A stretch of 64,000 nt of DNA from Paenibacillus segetis. GTDB lineage: Bacteria > Bacillota > Bacilli > Paenibacillales > Paenibacillaceae. Under the pieces are notes generated by a model. That model was not told where the DNA came from. It was given only the letters and a program-made list of their open reading frames with translations, and made no database searches. Positions 1 to 10,488 of the stretch are shown piece after piece (positions within the stretch are counted from its first letter, which is position 1; every line of letters begins with the position of its first letter). Location of the stretch: positions 2,852,001 to 2,916,000 of the forward strand of contig NZ_BMFT01000001.1 of the NCBI RefSeq assembly GCF_014639155.1, given 5' to 3'. The position numbers were made by a program, and so were the translations under genes.

Positions 1-856
1 ACGAAATATCCACTTTTGTATCTTTTAGCTTTTGGTACAGTTCAACATTGAGACGATCCAGTGTACTTGATAAAGGTGACAACTGTCCGGTTTTGATCTC
101 ACGGAGATCAAATGCGTAATACCACGTGGAGTTATGTAAGGGAACCGACAGTTGTTTTAGCAAATGATCATTCATAACTTTATCACTAATAAAAAAGCTA
201 TTCATCACGCTCTCAAAACCCTGATACCAATAAGGATCGGTATCCTTCTCAGGTTGAAAAGCGCCAACTATCTTTATCTTTAAAGTAATATCCAGCCCGC
301 TGGACAAAGGATATTCAATGACATCACCCACATGTAAATCCTGTCTATACATTGCATCTTCCAACATCAACGCTTCAATATTTTCTCCATCTGCGCTGTC
401 AGAGAACAATTTCCCACCAGAGATTGAAATGTGATCCTTCAAACCACTCATCGAGATGATCGACATGGTTCTTGTACGGCTGGCATCAACCTTAGTCGGA
501 TCCTGAGGATATACCTCAGTGCTTCGAATCGCCTGAGTGTTAACAAATGCCTCGTGTGGAAAACCGATATCATTAGGAATCTCATCCGAAATGTATTTAT
601 TGACAGCTTCAAGTCCTGCCAGATCTGTCTTGGAGCCCCCTGGTGCCTGATAACTCATAAGTAGGGAGCCTGCAGGAAGTCCTTCACTTTCTTCGATTAG
701 TGTGCTTGATACTACACGCTTCAAGGCACCATCTGAATACATCGGAATACTAACCGTAAACGAAACAGCTACAATAAGTCCCAATAAGGTACTAATCGTT
801 AGCCATTTCGTATTCCACATCTTACGAAACAAGAACCTTAATAGAGGTGTACCCAT
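1..856 (-). CDS. FtsX/MacB-type ABC transporter permease, N-terminal part (runs off the window)
   Basis: The frame is open from an ATG at 856 to the window edge, about 285 codons, with no in-frame stop. The start reads MGTPLLRFLFRKMW, followed by one hydrophobic segment (about residues 18-38) and then a long polar extracytoplasmic region. That layout fits permeases of the MacB/FtsX family. The ATG overlaps the TAA of the upstream adaptor gene (TAATG), which suggests translational coupling. With the ATPase and adaptor it forms a three-part efflux-type ABC system. The substrate cannot be read from the sequence. The remaining membrane segments lie outside the window, so the family call rests on topology and neighbours. 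Confidence 0.8.
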   Translation of the reverse strand, partial: MGTPLLRFLFRKMWNTKWLTISTLLGLIVAVSFTVSIPMYSDGALKRVVSSTLIEESEGLPAGSLLMSYQAPGGSKTDLAGLEAVNKYISDEIPNDIGFPHEAFVNTQAIRSTEVYPQDPTKVDASRTRTMSIISMSGLKDHISISGGKLFSDSADGENIEALMLEDAMYRQDLHVGDVIEYPLSSGLDITLKIKIVGAFQPEKDTDPYWYQGFESVMNSFFISDKVMNDHLLKQLSVPLHNSTWYYAFDLREIKTGQLSPLSSTLDRLNVELYQKLKDTKVDIS

Positions 857-1953
857 TAACGACCCACTACTTTCTGTCCTGGTGTGAGTCCTTTAACGAT
901 TTCCAAATCTGTCGCTGTTTGCATGCCAACCTCCACATCAACCTCGCGCTTCGAACCATCTTCCTCAATAACCTGAACATAAGTCCGAGATCCGATCGAC
1001 CGCAGAACAGAAATAGGAATAACCACCGCATTTTCTTTCTTCTCGGTTACGATTTTAACGCCAAGCTGACGGCCACGTTCCATATCAGCTGGCCATTTAT
1101 CCAGTTGAACAATGAGATATTGGTCAATGCTATCTTTCTTAGGAGGCGTTCCCCCACCGTTACCATTACCATTGCCAGAAGAAGTGTCGGTATTACTCGG
1201 CATTACCTTGACTTTGCCTTCAAATACCCCGACTGAGTTAATGTCTACCGTTGCTCTCATCCCAACAGAGAGCTTCTCCAGATCCTCTTTGGAAAAGGAA
1301 GCCGCCACGACCAGTGATGATGTATCCGAAATAATTCCTAGCGACTCGTAACTCTTCACGATTCCACCTTTCTCGGCACTCATCGAAACAATCGTACCTG
1401 AGAATGGGGCCGTAAGTGTTCCTTCCGCTATTTTCTTCTCCAAATCAACTAATGCTTGGCGTTGGTCCTCAAAGACGATAGACGCCTTCTCAAATTCAAA
1501 ATCATCCATCTCTTCTCGCTTACGTAGCGTTTCTTTCATTGTGATCTCTTGCTGACGGAATTCTAGTTGTGCCTTACGAAGGTCCTTCTCAAGTGCTTCA
1601 ACATCCAGCTCTACAAGCACAGCGCCTGCTTTAACCTTATCTCCTGCCTTGACAAGAACATTCTTAATATGTAGACCATCCGCTGTAAAATATAATGGTT
1701 CCTCACGCTGACTCATTAGCTTACCAACCGCAGAAACTGTCTTCTCTAAGGTATCTGTACGCACCACATATTCCGGTTTCTTAGAAACCGTCGGTGGGGT
1801 GATTACAGGAAGATCTTCTTCTTGTTCTTCATTTGGAAGCAAAGAACAACCTGCTGTCATAAGCAAAATAATAGATAATGATATAAGTACCAATGCACGG
1901 GTAATTCCCCGCTTTTTATTCAACAAATTTTCCATCCACCATTTCATAGACAT
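856..1953 (-). CDS. HlyD/MacA-like membrane-fusion adaptor lipoprotein
   Basis: This 365-residue protein has an N-terminal hydrophobic segment ending in a lipobox-like MTAGC (about residues 32-36), so it is probably a lipoprotein on the outer face of the membrane. A biotinyl/lipoyl-like segment, an alpha-helical coiled coil (about residues 120-175), the returning lipoyl half (LTAPFSGTIVSM) and a beta-barrel follow, as in HlyD/RND-type adaptors. A Gly/Asn-rich linker lies near residue 265. The ATG at 1953 is supported by GGAGGT at 1962-1967 with 8 bases of spacing, so the gene overlaps the ATPase gene by 38 bp. In Gram-positives such adaptors work with ABC ATPase-permease pairs in export of peptides or drugs. 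That role is inferred here. Confidence 0.85.
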   Translation of the reverse strand: MSMKWWMENLLNKKRGITRALVLISLSIILLMTAGCSLLPNEEQEEDLPVITPPTVSKKPEYVVRTDTLEKTVSAVGKLMSQREEPLYFTADGLHIKNVLVKAGDKVKAGAVLVELDVEALEKDLRKAQLEFRQQEITMKETLRKREEMDDFEFEKASIVFEDQRQALVDLEKKIAEGTLTAPFSGTIVSMSAEKGGIVKSYESLGIISDTSSLVVAASFSKEDLEKLSVGMRATVDINSVGVFEGKVKVMPSNTDTSSGNGNGNGGGTPPKKDSIDQYLIVQLDKWPADMERGRQLGVKIVTEKKENAVVIPISVLRSIGSRTYVQVIEEDGSKREVDVEVGMQTATDLEIVKGLTPGQKVVGR

Positions 1954-2713
1954 GGTCCGCTACCTCCAAGATTGTAGGATCGTGTGTAGTCATACAAATC
2001 GTTACTTGCTCCGTATGTATGATGTTCTTAAATACAGCCATAACTTGAGCCCCCATCTGCGAATCCAGATTGGCCGTAGGTTCATCCGCTAGTAAGAGTT
2101 TTGGTCGGTGTGCAATTGCCTTGGCAATAGCTACCCGTTGCTGTTCTCCCCCAGACAATTCAGATGGACGGTGAAACATCCGTTTGCCGAGACCAACAAT
2201 CTCTAAGCAATGGGTAACACGTTTCTTCCATTCGTGAGACGGAACACCCGCCATTCTGAGTGACAATTCAACATTCTCCCAAGCTGACAATAGAGGCAAC
2301 AATGCATAAGCTTGGAAAATAAATCCAATTTGATCGCGTCTTAACTCTGTGCGATTGTCATCGCTAAGCTTGTGCAGCGGCTGTTCGGAGAAATATATTT
2401 CTCCAGAAGTCGGTTGATCAAGGCCACCTAGCATATTCAGAAGCGTCGTTTTACCCGAACCGGACCTGCCCCTAAGCATCACCAACTGGCCGGGAAGTAC
2501 TTCCATATTGATTCCCTTTAGCACATGGATATCGCCTCCACCAACCGGGAAGGACCTATGTACATCTTTCACAGACAAAATAGGACCACTTGTCTCCACT
2601 GCTGTCGTGACTACTGGTTCTATGTCAGGGCTGGACAATTCCTCCATCGAATCGGGATCAACTGATATGCCGGTATCAACGGATTTCACAGGTTTTCGAA
2701 ACCATTGTATCAT
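1916..2713 (-). CDS. ABC transporter ATP-binding protein (MacB/LolD type)
   Basis: This 265-residue ATPase has Walker [10 protein letters not shown], a Q-loop, the signature LSGGEQQR, Walker B LLLADEPT and the switch His in MTTHD. About 45 residues precede the ABC domain, an unusual N-terminal extension. It is the first gene of the minus-strand ATPase-adaptor-permease set and would energise it. The best promoter candidate upstream is a TATAAT at 2774-2779 without a convincing -35. The family assignment is firm. The transported molecule is unknown. Confidence 0.92.
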   Translation of the reverse strand: MIQWFRKPVKSVDTGISVDPDSMEELSSPDIEPVVTTAVETSGPILSVKDVHRSFPVGGGDIHVLKGINMEVLPGQLVMLRGRSGSGKTTLLNMLGGLDQPTSGEIYFSEQPLHKLSDDNRTELRRDQIGFIFQAYALLPLLSAWENVELSLRMAGVPSHEWKKRVTHCLEIVGLGKRMFHRPSELSGGEQQRVAIAKAIAHRPKLLLADEPTANLDSQMGAQVMAVFKNIIHTEQVTICMTTHDPTILEVADHVYEMVDGKFVE

Positions 2714-2918
2714 CGTGTATCGGTCTCCTATTTCTCCTATTTTTTGCGCTCAATAAAAACCATCACGCCTAGCATTATAGACGAAATAGCATACCAAAAA
2801 GTTACAATAATTTTTACGATATTGATATTTATTTTCCATATTTTTTACACTGAATTCTAAAAGACATTCTGTTACGATAGCTGAAGCTATCATTATAGCT
2901 TGGAAAAGGAGCCTATCA

Positions 2919-4541
2919 TTGAAAAAAATCAAAGTAATTACACTACTAGTCACTGCTGCGCTCACTTCCGCCATTTCTATGAATGCACTATCAGCAACAA
3001 TAACAGAAAAGAAATCTAATGAGCCATTTAAGGATATACAAAATAGTTATGCTAAAGATTCCATTATCAATCTTCATTCGAAGGGAATTATGAACGGAAC
3101 AACATCCGAGCTCTTCTCCCCAACAAAGAAGATTACCCGAGCAGAATTTATTACAACACTAGTGCGCTTGCTGCGTTTAGAACCTTCATCTTCTATGATT
3201 CCTGCATATAAAGATGTTGCTCCAACATCTTGGTACTACGGTTCTATCCAGACTGCTACTGAGCTCGCGTTGACCGAAGGTACAGGGGGAGCAATGTTTG
3301 AGCCTTCCAAACCGATCACACGGCAGGAGGCTGCCACCTGGATCATTCGAGCTTTGAAACAGAAAACTACTAATTCATCGTCCTCTACCGATTATACTGA
3401 TAACTCGGCGATAGCTTCATGGGCACGTCCCTATGTATCTACCATTACAAAACTGGGTCTAATGAAAGGTAGTGAAGGGAAGTTTTATCCCAACCAAGAT
3501 ATTACTAGACAAGAGACTGCGGTACTCCTAGATCGATTACTTCAAAATAACAGTTGGTCTACCGTGCTTGAATCTACAACCCAAGCCTCAAAAATACAAA
3601 TGGGCTGGCAGTATGGACAAACTAATGAGGAATATGAGCAATCGATTATGAAATCTAACGTGAATGTGCTATCCCCACGTTGGTTTTTTCTTGAGAGCGA
3701 TAAGACCATAAAGGATTACACTAATTCCTCACTTGTTACCTGGGCGAAGAAGAATGGAAAGAAAATTTGGCCCTTGTTAGGCAACCGATCCTCTCAAGAA
3801 ACAACTCATCAGTTCTTAAGCTCTTCTGAGCGAACTGCTGCGGCCATCCAAAAGATCAAATCTTTAGTAACAAAATATGATTTTGACGGGATTAATATAG
3901 ATTTTGAAAATGTACTTCCCGCAGACCGCGAGAATTTTTCCAAATTCGTCTCAAGTTTGAGTGAGCAGTTACACTCAATAGGTGCTGTAGTGTCTGTTGA
4001 CGTCTCCCCAGATCTGGGCTCAGACTGGACTGAGGCGTTCGACTATCGTTTATTAGGCCAGAAAGCGGACTATCTTGTTCTCATGGGATATGACGAGCAC
4101 TGGTCAGGAGGTTCAACACCTGGTCCCGTAGCCTCCTTATCATGGGTGCAAAGTGGTCTAGACACCTTATTAAAGCAAGTTCCCGCAGAGAAGGTTATTT
4201 TGGCTCTGCCATTATATAATCGTGACTGGACGCTAAACCGCAATGGAACCGCAGTTTCTTCAGAAGATATTTCACTTGTAGACCAAGATGAAAAATTACA
4301 ACGGCTGGGTGTAAGGGCGATTTGGGATAGTAAGCTTGGACAATATACCGGTGATTATAGCAAGAATGGTATCACACATCGAATCTGGCTGGAGGAAGCA
4401 CGTTCTCTTTCTTTAAAATACCGGATGGCCACAGACCGCAAAATTGCTGGGTTTGCTTACTGGTCCATCGGTGGCGAGACCACAGATATTTGGACAAGTC
4501 TACGTAATACGGAAAGGTACGCTTCTTATAGCTTCAAATAA
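2919..4541 (+). CDS. Secreted SLH-domain protein with a GH18 (YaaH-like) glycosidase domain
   Basis: The start is TTG at 2919, with AAGGAG at 2906-2911 and 7 bases of spacing. A signal peptide ends near ALSA (residues 23-26). Three SLH repeats follow (about residues 37-86, 97-146, 157-207). Each ends in an ITRxE-like motif, and together they should bind secondary cell-wall polymer. The C-terminal half is a GH18 barrel with the catalytic motif DGINIDFE at residues 323-330 and a conserved YW near the end. Asn replaces the second Asp of the classical chitinase motif, as I recall for spore and wall GH18 proteins of the YaaH group. Likely role: a cell-surface enzyme acting on peptidoglycan or chitin-like glycans. 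The gene stands alone, convergent with the pyr operon. Confidence 0.9.
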   Translation: MKKIKVITLLVTAALTSAISMNALSATITEKKSNEPFKDIQNSYAKDSIINLHSKGIMNGTTSELFSPTKKITRAEFITTLVRLLRLEPSSSMIPAYKDVAPTSWYYGSIQTATELALTEGTGGAMFEPSKPITRQEAATWIIRALKQKTTNSSSSTDYTDNSAIASWARPYVSTITKLGLMKGSEGKFYPNQDITRQETAVLLDRLLQNNSWSTVLESTTQASKIQMGWQYGQTNEEYEQSIMKSNVNVLSPRWFFLESDKTIKDYTNSSLVTWAKKNGKKIWPLLGNRSSQETTHQFLSSSERTAAAIQKIKSLVTKYDFDGINIDFENVLPADRENFSKFVSSLSEQLHSIGAVVSVDVSPDLGSDWTEAFDYRLLGQKADYLVLMGYDEHWSGGSTPGPVASLSWVQSGLDTLLKQVPAEKVILALPLYNRDWTLNRNGTAVSSEDISLVDQDEKLQRLGVRAIWDSKLGQYTGDYSKNGITHRIWLEEARSLSLKYRMATDRKIAGFAYWSIGGETTDIWTSLRNTERYASYSFK

Positions 4542-4577
4542 GTAAAAACGATTTTCATTTCAATATTTATTAAAAGA

Positions 4578-4610
4578 GCCAGTCCCATTCAAGATGGGAC
4601 TGGCTTTCGT
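4578..4610. terminator. Bidirectional terminator between the SLH/GH18 gene and pyrE
   Basis: A perfect 11-bp inverted repeat (GCCAGTCCCAT at 4578-4588, its complement at 4594-4604) is followed by TTTCGTT on the plus strand and CTTTTAAT on the minus strand. It lies between two convergent genes and can serve both. Confidence 0.8.
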
Positions 4611-4628
4611 TACATCGCAGTATCTAGT

Positions 4629-5270
4629 TTAATTACCAAATGATGCTGGATCTTGCCGCCAAGACTTCAACAGCTCTAAATCCTCAGCCTTAATGACACC
4701 ACGCTGAACCGCTACGTCAATCAATGCCGTATAATTGGACAACGTTTGAAGTGGAATACCTGCTTCAGCGAATGCATTCACTGCTTTATCCAACTGATAG
4801 CTAAATATAGCAAGTACAGCAAGTGGCTTAGCTTGGGCTGCTTCTACAGCAAGAGCAGCTTTAAGTGAGCTACCACCAGTTGAGATCAAATCTTCGATTA
4901 CGACAACTTTTTGTCCTGGTTTGATAATTCCTTCAATTTGATTTTCTTTACCATGACCTTTGGCTTTATCACGGATATAAGCCATCGGCAACCCAAGCTT
5001 TTGGGCAACAAAAGCCGCATGTGGAATACCCGCCGTCGCTGTTCCCGCGATAACTTCTGCATCCGGATAAGACTCACGAATTACAGCCGCGAAAGATTCA
5101 GCGATCAAATCGCGAATTTCAGGGTAAGACATCGTCAGACGATTGTCACAATATATAGGGGACTTAATTCCCGATGTCCAAGTAAATGGTTCATGTGGCC
5201 GAAGTGCTACAGCCCCAATAGTTAATAGATTATCAGCGATTTGCTGTGCAATTTGATTAGAATTAATCAC
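4629..5270 (-). CDS. pyrE: Orotate phosphoribosyltransferase
   Basis: The 213-residue protein converts orotate and PRPP to OMP. The PRPP-binding motif [14 protein letters not shown] is present, with the upstream flexible-loop Lys residues (DKAKGHGK). The start is GTG at 5270, overlapping the TGA of pyrF by four bases (GTGA), so translation is probably coupled. It is the last gene of the pyr operon and is followed by the bidirectional terminator at 4578. Length and motifs match the family. Confidence 0.96.
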   Translation of the reverse strand: MINSNQIAQQIADNLLTIGAVALRPHEPFTWTSGIKSPIYCDNRLTMSYPEIRDLIAESFAAVIRESYPDAEVIAGTATAGIPHAAFVAQKLGLPMAYIRDKAKGHGKENQIEGIIKPGQKVVVIEDLISTGGSSLKAALAVEAAQAKPLAVLAIFSYQLDKAVNAFAEAGIPLQTLSNYTALIDVAVQRGVIKAEDLELLKSWRQDPASFGN

Positions 5271-6004
5271 GATAACTTCATCTCCTCTATAATTTGTTCC
5301 AACGCTTCACGTGGGCTCGGAGCAGCGGTAATAGGACGACCTACAACAATAAAGTCCGTTCCTTGTCGCATTGCTTCTCCTGGTGTTAAAGTCCGAGATT
5401 GATCTCCTGCTGCACTGCCCTTCGGACGGATACCTGGAGTAACTGTCTGAAAATGCAGTCCACATCTTTCTTTTATCGACTTTACTTCCAACGGCGATGC
5501 AACAACACCGTCGAGACCTGCTTTTTTCGTGAGTTCTGCATAAGACACAACGGCATCTTCAACAGTACCTGGAATCCCGATTTCTTCGTTTAGCATGCCT
5601 TGATTCGTGCTAGTAAGTTGCGTCACTGCAATAATGAGTGGCATCTTGAGAGAGGAATTAGCCTCAAGTGCTTCCCTAGCACCCTCTCTAGCCGCTGACA
5701 TCATCTTCAATCCACCTGCAGCATGAACATTGAACATATCCACTCCAAGCCGTGTGATACTGTTCGCGCCGCCTTTCACGGTGTTTGGGATGTCGTGCAT
5801 TTTCAAATCCAGAAACACAGAATATCCTAGGTTTTTTAATTCACGTACAAAATCAGGACCAGCCGTATAATAGAGCTGCATACCGATCTTCATATAGCAA
5901 GGAATATCTTCAAGTGATTTGATCAGATTCCTTGCCTCATCCACAGCAGGATAATCTAAAGCCACCATTAAACGTCCAGCAGCTTGGTTAAAACTACTCG
6001 TCAT
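5267..6004 (-). CDS. pyrF: Orotidine 5'-phosphate decarboxylase
   Basis: This 245-residue enzyme decarboxylates OMP to UMP. The catalytic Asp-Lys-Asp array is visible in [11 protein letters not shown] (about residues 65-75), and the phosphate-binding end in GIRPKG and VVGRPIT. GGAGGAG precedes the ATG at 6004. It follows carB after a 76-bp gap that contains a hairpin instead of the pyrK-pyrD genes expected here from B. subtilis. Confidence 0.96.
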   Translation of the reverse strand: MTSSFNQAAGRLMVALDYPAVDEARNLIKSLEDIPCYMKIGMQLYYTAGPDFVRELKNLGYSVFLDLKMHDIPNTVKGGANSITRLGVDMFNVHAAGGLKMMSAAREGAREALEANSSLKMPLIIAVTQLTSTNQGMLNEEIGIPGTVEDAVVSYAELTKKAGLDGVVASPLEVKSIKERCGLHFQTVTPGIRPKGSAAGDQSRTLTPGEAMRQGTDFIVVGRPITAAPSPREALEQIIEEMKLS

Positions 6005-6027
6005 TTATTCTCCTCCTGTCATGCTTG

Positions 6028-6059
6028 CGGCTCCGAAGCTTATTGCTTCCGGAGCCGCG
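6028..6059 (-). other. Intra-operon hairpin between carB and pyrF
   Basis: The inverted repeat GCGGCTCCGAAGC / GCTTCCGGAGCCGC has one bulge and a short TTATT loop. No U-tract follows, so it is unlikely to be a simple terminator. It may be an mRNA processing or stability element, or the scar of lost genes. Confidence 0.6.
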
Positions 6060-6080
6060 CTCAAATATTTTTAATTTATA

Positions 6081-9000
6081 TTACAGAGAAGGCATAGCTT
6101 GGGACGAGAAGTTGATCGTCTCGAGCATCGTTAGCAGTGCAGACACTGTATCCAACGAGGTCATGCAGACGATTCCGTTCTCTACCGCTTCACGGCGGAT
6201 ACGGAAGCCATCGCGCTGTGGTTCCTTACCTTTAGTCAAGGTATTAATCACGAAGTGAGCTTCGCCGTTACGAATCAAATCAAGAATATTCGGCGTACCA
6301 TCACTAAGTTTGTTAACTGTGGTTACGTGAATTCCTGCTTCAGTAAGTGCAGTAGCCGTTCCGCCAGTCGCAATAATATGGTAGCCCATGTTATAGAAGC
6401 CACGAAGCAATCTAACCGCTTCATCCTTATCTTTATCAGCAATGGTAGCAATAATCGCTCCGGTTGTAGGAATCTTCATTCCTGCGCCGATCAGACCTTT
6501 ATATAATGCCTTGGCATACTGTTTATCGCGTCCCATAACCTCACCAGTCGACTTCATCTCAGGACCAAGTGTTGGTTCAACACGACGAAGCTTCGCGAAG
6601 GAGAATACCGGAACTTTTACAGAGACATAATCACTCTCTGGCCACAAACCATCCACGTATCCTAAATCTTTAAGTTTTGTACCCAGAATACACTGAGTCG
6701 CTACATTTGCCATTGGAATATTCGTTACTTTACTTAAGAACGGTACGGTCCGTGAGGAACGTGGGTTAACCTCGATAACATACACTTCATCTTTATAAAT
6801 AACGAATTGGATATTTACCAAACCAATCGTTTTCAATTCTTTAGCAATTTTTATGGTGATATCCACGATTTTCTCACTAAGCTCTGCAGACAAGTGCTGT
6901 GGTGGATATACCGCAATGGAATCACCAGAGTGAACTCCGGCACGTTCGACATGCTCCATAATGCCCGGAATAATTACTGTTTCACCATCACAGATTGCAT
7001 CGACTTCTACTTCTTTACCCAGCATATAACGGTCGATCAATACCGGATGATCTGGATTGATGTTAACGGCCTCCGTCATATACTTCAACAATTCTTCATC
7101 CGTATATACAATTTCCATCGCGCGTCCACCAAGTACATAGGACGGACGAACAAGTACCGGATACCCAATTGCCTGAGCTGTCCCTACCGCTTCATCTACT
7201 GAGGTCACTGTCTTACCTGTCGGTTGGGCAATACTCAGTTTGGATAGAAGTGCTTCGAATTTTTTACGATCCTCAGCTTCATCGATGCTCTCCAGAGAAG
7301 TTCCTAGAATGCGCACACCCGCTGCTTCTAACGGTGCTGCCAAATTGATAGCCGTTTGACCACCGAATTGCACAATTACACCAACTGGCTTTTCTTCTTC
7401 AATAACATTCATAACATCTTCGAAGAATAACGGCTCGAAGTAGAGACGATCTGACGTATTGAAATCCGTAGATACCGTTTCCGGGTTATTGTTGATAATT
7501 ACCGCTTCATAACCCGCTTTTTGAATTGCCCAAACCGCATGCACGGTAGAGTAGTCAAATTCAATACCTTGACCGATCCGGATTGGTCCGGAACCAAGGA
7601 CAACGATTTTCTCTTTCTCTGTACGTAGAACCTCGTTCTCCGTCTCGTAAGTAGAATAGTAGTAAGGTGTAGATGCTTCAAACTCTGCCGCACAGGTATC
7701 AACCATTTTATATACTGGACGAAGGTTATTTTCTTTACGGAAGTTCGTTACACTCTCTTCGGTCAAATGACTGCCATTCGGTTGACTCTTAGCACGAAGC
7801 TCAGCTATCGCCCGATCTGTAAATCCAAGACGTTTAGCTTCATACAGTGTTTCATAGGATAACGAAGTTTCAGCCGCAATATCACTTTCGAACTTCACGA
7901 GTCGCTCGATCTTGTCTAAGAACCACCAATCGATTTGACTCAAATCCTGAATCTGTTGCAAAGAGTAACCACGGCGGAACGCTTCAGCAACTAAGAATAA
8001 TCTTTCGTCGTCCGCTTGGATGAGGCGTCGATCTAATGTCTCTGTATCCAATTCTTCCGTACCTTTTAAGTAAAGGCGATGAGTACCAATTTCCAGGGAA
8101 CGAACGGCTTTTTGAATTGATTCTTCAAATGTCCGTCCGATCGCCATCACTTCGCCAGTCGCTTTCATTTGTGTTCCGAGCTTACGATTAGCATGCACGA
8201 ATTTGTCGAAAGGCCAACGAGGAATTTTGCTAACGATATAATCTAGTGTTGGTTCGAAACATGCATAAGTTTGTCCTGTTACTGGATTCACGATTTCGTC
8301 GAGCGTGTAGCCTAGTGCAATTTTTGCAGCCATTTTAGCGATCGGATATCCCGTTGCTTTGGAAGCTAGTGCAGAAGAACGGCTAACACGTGGGTTCACT
8401 TCAATGACATAGTATTGGAAGCTCTGAGGATCTAGAGCAAATTGTACGTTACAACCACCCTCGATATTCAGTGCACGGATGATCTTAAGTGATGCCGAGC
8501 GAAGCATTTGATACTCACGATCTGAAAGCGTCTGACTCGGTGCAACTACGATACTGTCACCGGTATGTACACCGACAGGATCAAAGTTTTCCATGTTACA
8601 AACAACGATACAGTTGTCATTCGCATCACGCATAACTTCATATTCTACTTCTTTCATACCTGCAATTGATTTCTCAATCAAGCACTGACCGATCGGACTG
8701 TAACGGATACCCGAAGCGACCGTTTCAAGCAATTCTTCTTCTGTTGCACAGATCCCGCCGCCAGTACCGCCAAGCGTATATGCCGGACGTACAATGACTG
8801 GATAACCAATCTCTTCAGCGAAACGCATAGCTTCATCCACTGTAGTAATGATCGTACTATCTGGCACAGGTTGTTCCAATTCACGCATCAAGTCACGGAA
8901 CAAATCACGATCTTCCGCTTTCTCAATGGAATGAAGCTGTGTTCCTAAGAGCCTAACATTCTCACGTTCCAAGACACCAGCGCGTGCAAGTTCCACGGCC

Positions 9001-9293
9001 ATGTTCAGTCCCGTTTGTCCGCCAAGTGTTGGTAGTAGACCATCAGGACGTTCTTGTCTAATAATTTGAGTAACAAAATCTAAAGTAATCGGCTCAATGT
9101 ATACTTTATCCGCCATATTTGTGTCCGTCATAATTGTAGCAGGGTTGCTGTTAATGAGAACCACTTCAACGCCTTCTTCTTTCAGCGCCTGACAAGCCTG
9201 TGTTCCAGCGTAATCGAACTCAGCTGCTTGCCCAATGACAATCGGTCCAGAACCGATAACGAGGATCTTCTTTAGTTCTTTATTGATCGGCAT
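6081..9293 (-). CDS. carB: Carbamoyl-phosphate synthase large subunit
   Basis: At 1070 residues the length is typical. Two homologous carboxy-phosphate/carbamate ATP-grasp halves are visible. Each begins with a GSGPIxIGQ motif (about residues 14 and 560) and carries ENxxPxx[16 protein letters not shown] and EVNPRxSRxxxxxSK motifs. A C-terminal MGS-like regulatory domain (about residues 935-1060, [14 protein letters not shown]) follows. It makes carbamoyl phosphate from bicarbonate, ATP and ammonia delivered by CarA. The start codon lies one base after the carA stop. Its membership of the pyr operon suggests it is the pyrimidine-controlled synthase. Confidence 0.97.
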   Translation of the reverse strand: MPINKELKKILVIGSGPIVIGQAAEFDYAGTQACQALKEEGVEVVLINSNPATIMTDTNMADKVYIEPITLDFVTQIIRQERPDGLLPTLGGQTGLNMAVELARAGVLERENVRLLGTQLHSIEKAEDRDLFRDLMRELEQPVPDSTIITTVDEAMRFAEEIGYPVIVRPAYTLGGTGGGICATEEELLETVASGIRYSPIGQCLIEKSIAGMKEVEYEVMRDANDNCIVVCNMENFDPVGVHTGDSIVVAPSQTLSDREYQMLRSASLKIIRALNIEGGCNVQFALDPQSFQYYVIEVNPRVSRSSALASKATGYPIAKMAAKIALGYTLDEIVNPVTGQTYACFEPTLDYIVSKIPRWPFDKFVHANRKLGTQMKATGEVMAIGRTFEESIQKAVRSLEIGTHRLYLKGTEELDTETLDRRLIQADDERLFLVAEAFRRGYSLQQIQDLSQIDWWFLDKIERLVKFESDIAAETSLSYETLYEAKRLGFTDRAIAELRAKSQPNGSHLTEESVTNFRKENNLRPVYKMVDTCAAEFEASTPYYYSTYETENEVLRTEKEKIVVLGSGPIRIGQGIEFDYSTVHAVWAIQKAGYEAVIINNNPETVSTDFNTSDRLYFEPLFFEDVMNVIEEEKPVGVIVQFGGQTAINLAAPLEAAGVRILGTSLESIDEAEDRKKFEALLSKLSIAQPTGKTVTSVDEAVGTAQAIGYPVLVRPSYVLGGRAMEIVYTDEELLKYMTEAVNINPDHPVLIDRYMLGKEVEVDAICDGETVIIPGIMEHVERAGVHSGDSIAVYPPQHLSAELSEKIVDITIKIAKELKTIGLVNIQFVIYKDEVYVIEVNPRSSRTVPFLSKVTNIPMANVATQCILGTKLKDLGYVDGLWPESDYVSVKVPVFSFAKLRRVEPTLGPEMKSTGEVMGRDKQYAKALYKGLIGAGMKIPTTGAIIATIADKDKDEAVRLLRGFYNMGYHIIATGGTATALTEAGIHVTTVNKLSDGTPNILDLIRNGEAHFVINTLTKGKEPQRDGFRIRREAVENGIVCMTSLDTVSALLTMLETINFSSQAMPSL

Positions 9294-9294
9294 A

Positions 9295-10431
9295 TTATAG
9301 TTCTCCTTTCGAAGCGGCCATCAGTTCAGCCTGACGAGATCTTTGTGGATGATTCTGCTTATGTTCTCGAATCATTTCGAGGAAGCGGTCGAACAAATAA
9401 CTGTTATCGTACGGTCCTGGTGCAGCTTCTGGGTGGTATTGTACCGAGAAAGCCGGATATTCACTATGTTTCAAACCTTCAATCGTTTTATCGTTATTAT
9501 TGATGTGAGTTACTTCCAGCTTTGTACCAGCGATCGAGGATTCAGTTACTGTATACCCGTGGTTCTGTGAAGTAATATAGCAGCGTCCTGATTCCAATTC
9601 TTTTACCGGGTGGTTACCACCGCGATGACCAAACTTCAGCTTCTGCGTGTCAGCACCACAAGCAAGAGCAAACAACTGGTGGCCTAAGCAAATTCCGAAG
9701 ATTGGATACTCTCCAAGCAGCTCGGATACCATCTTAGCTGCGTAAGGCACGTCTTTCGGATCCCCAGGGCCATTCGACAGTTGAATACCATCAGGTTTCA
9801 GACGACGGATTTCGTCAGCCGTAATATCATGCGGTACAACGACTACATCACAGTCACGTTTGTTTAATTCACGCAATATACCGCTTTTTGCACCAAAATC
9901 GACAAGGACGATACGTTCTTTCGATCCCGGACTTGTGTACATATGTTTAGTAGATGTTTGTGCCACTTGATTACGCAATTCTTCAATGCTAGTAGAAGCC
10001 ATCATTTCTCTGAGCTCTTGATCCGACTTAGAGGAAGTTGTAATAATCCCCTTCATTGTCCCATGATGACGGATAATCCGAGTCAACATCCGTGTATCGA
10101 TATCATGAATCCCTGGGATACCGTACTCTTTCAACAGGTCTCCCAGATTATATTGTGCGCGCCAATTACTTGGAGTCGGTTCATACCGACGTACAACAAA
10201 CCCGTTAATTGATGGGGCGATGGATTCGAAATCGTCCCGAGTAATGCCGTAGTTGCCGATCAGTGGATAAGTCATTGTTACAATTTGTCCACAATAGGAT
10301 GGATCAGACAATACTTCTTGGTAGCCTGTAATTCCTGTATTAAACACGACTTCTCCCGTCTTGTCGCCCTCTGCTCCGAATGACTTTCCGGTAAACAGTG
10401 TCCCGTCTTCCAACAACAATCTTGCCTGCAT
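9295..10431 (-). CDS. carA: Carbamoyl-phosphate synthase small (glutaminase) subunit
   Basis: The 378-residue protein has an N-terminal CarA domain and a C-terminal class I glutamine amidotransferase domain. The nucleophile Cys lies in FGICLGHQL and the His/Glu pair in [11 protein letters not shown]. It hydrolyses glutamine and channels ammonia to CarB. The order pyrC-carA-carB with minimal spacing indicates one transcript. GGGAGTGC precedes the ATG at 10431. Confidence 0.96.
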   Translation of the reverse strand: MQARLLLEDGTLFTGKSFGAEGDKTGEVVFNTGITGYQEVLSDPSYCGQIVTMTYPLIGNYGITRDDFESIAPSINGFVVRRYEPTPSNWRAQYNLGDLLKEYGIPGIHDIDTRMLTRIIRHHGTMKGIITTSSKSDQELREMMASTSIEELRNQVAQTSTKHMYTSPGSKERIVLVDFGAKSGILRELNKRDCDVVVVPHDITADEIRRLKPDGIQLSNGPGDPKDVPYAAKMVSELLGEYPIFGICLGHQLFALACGADTQKLKFGHRGGNHPVKELESGRCYITSQNHGYTVTESSIAGTKLEVTHINNNDKTIEGLKHSEYPAFSVQYHPEAAPGPYDNSYLFDRFLEMIREHKQNHPQRSRQAELMAASKGEL

Positions 10432-10488
10432 TTCGAAGCACTCCCTTTTCCCTTTATGTTCTACTTATAATTTTGATTTATGAATAAA

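Noticed and set aside
2750..2974. Minus-strand open frame of 74 codons before the SLH/GH18 gene
   Set aside because: It overlaps the ribosome site and signal peptide of the plus-strand gene, has no ribosome site and resembles no family.
6807..7202. 131-codon plus-strand frame antisense to carB
   Set aside because: It is a shadow of carB codon usage without initiation signals.
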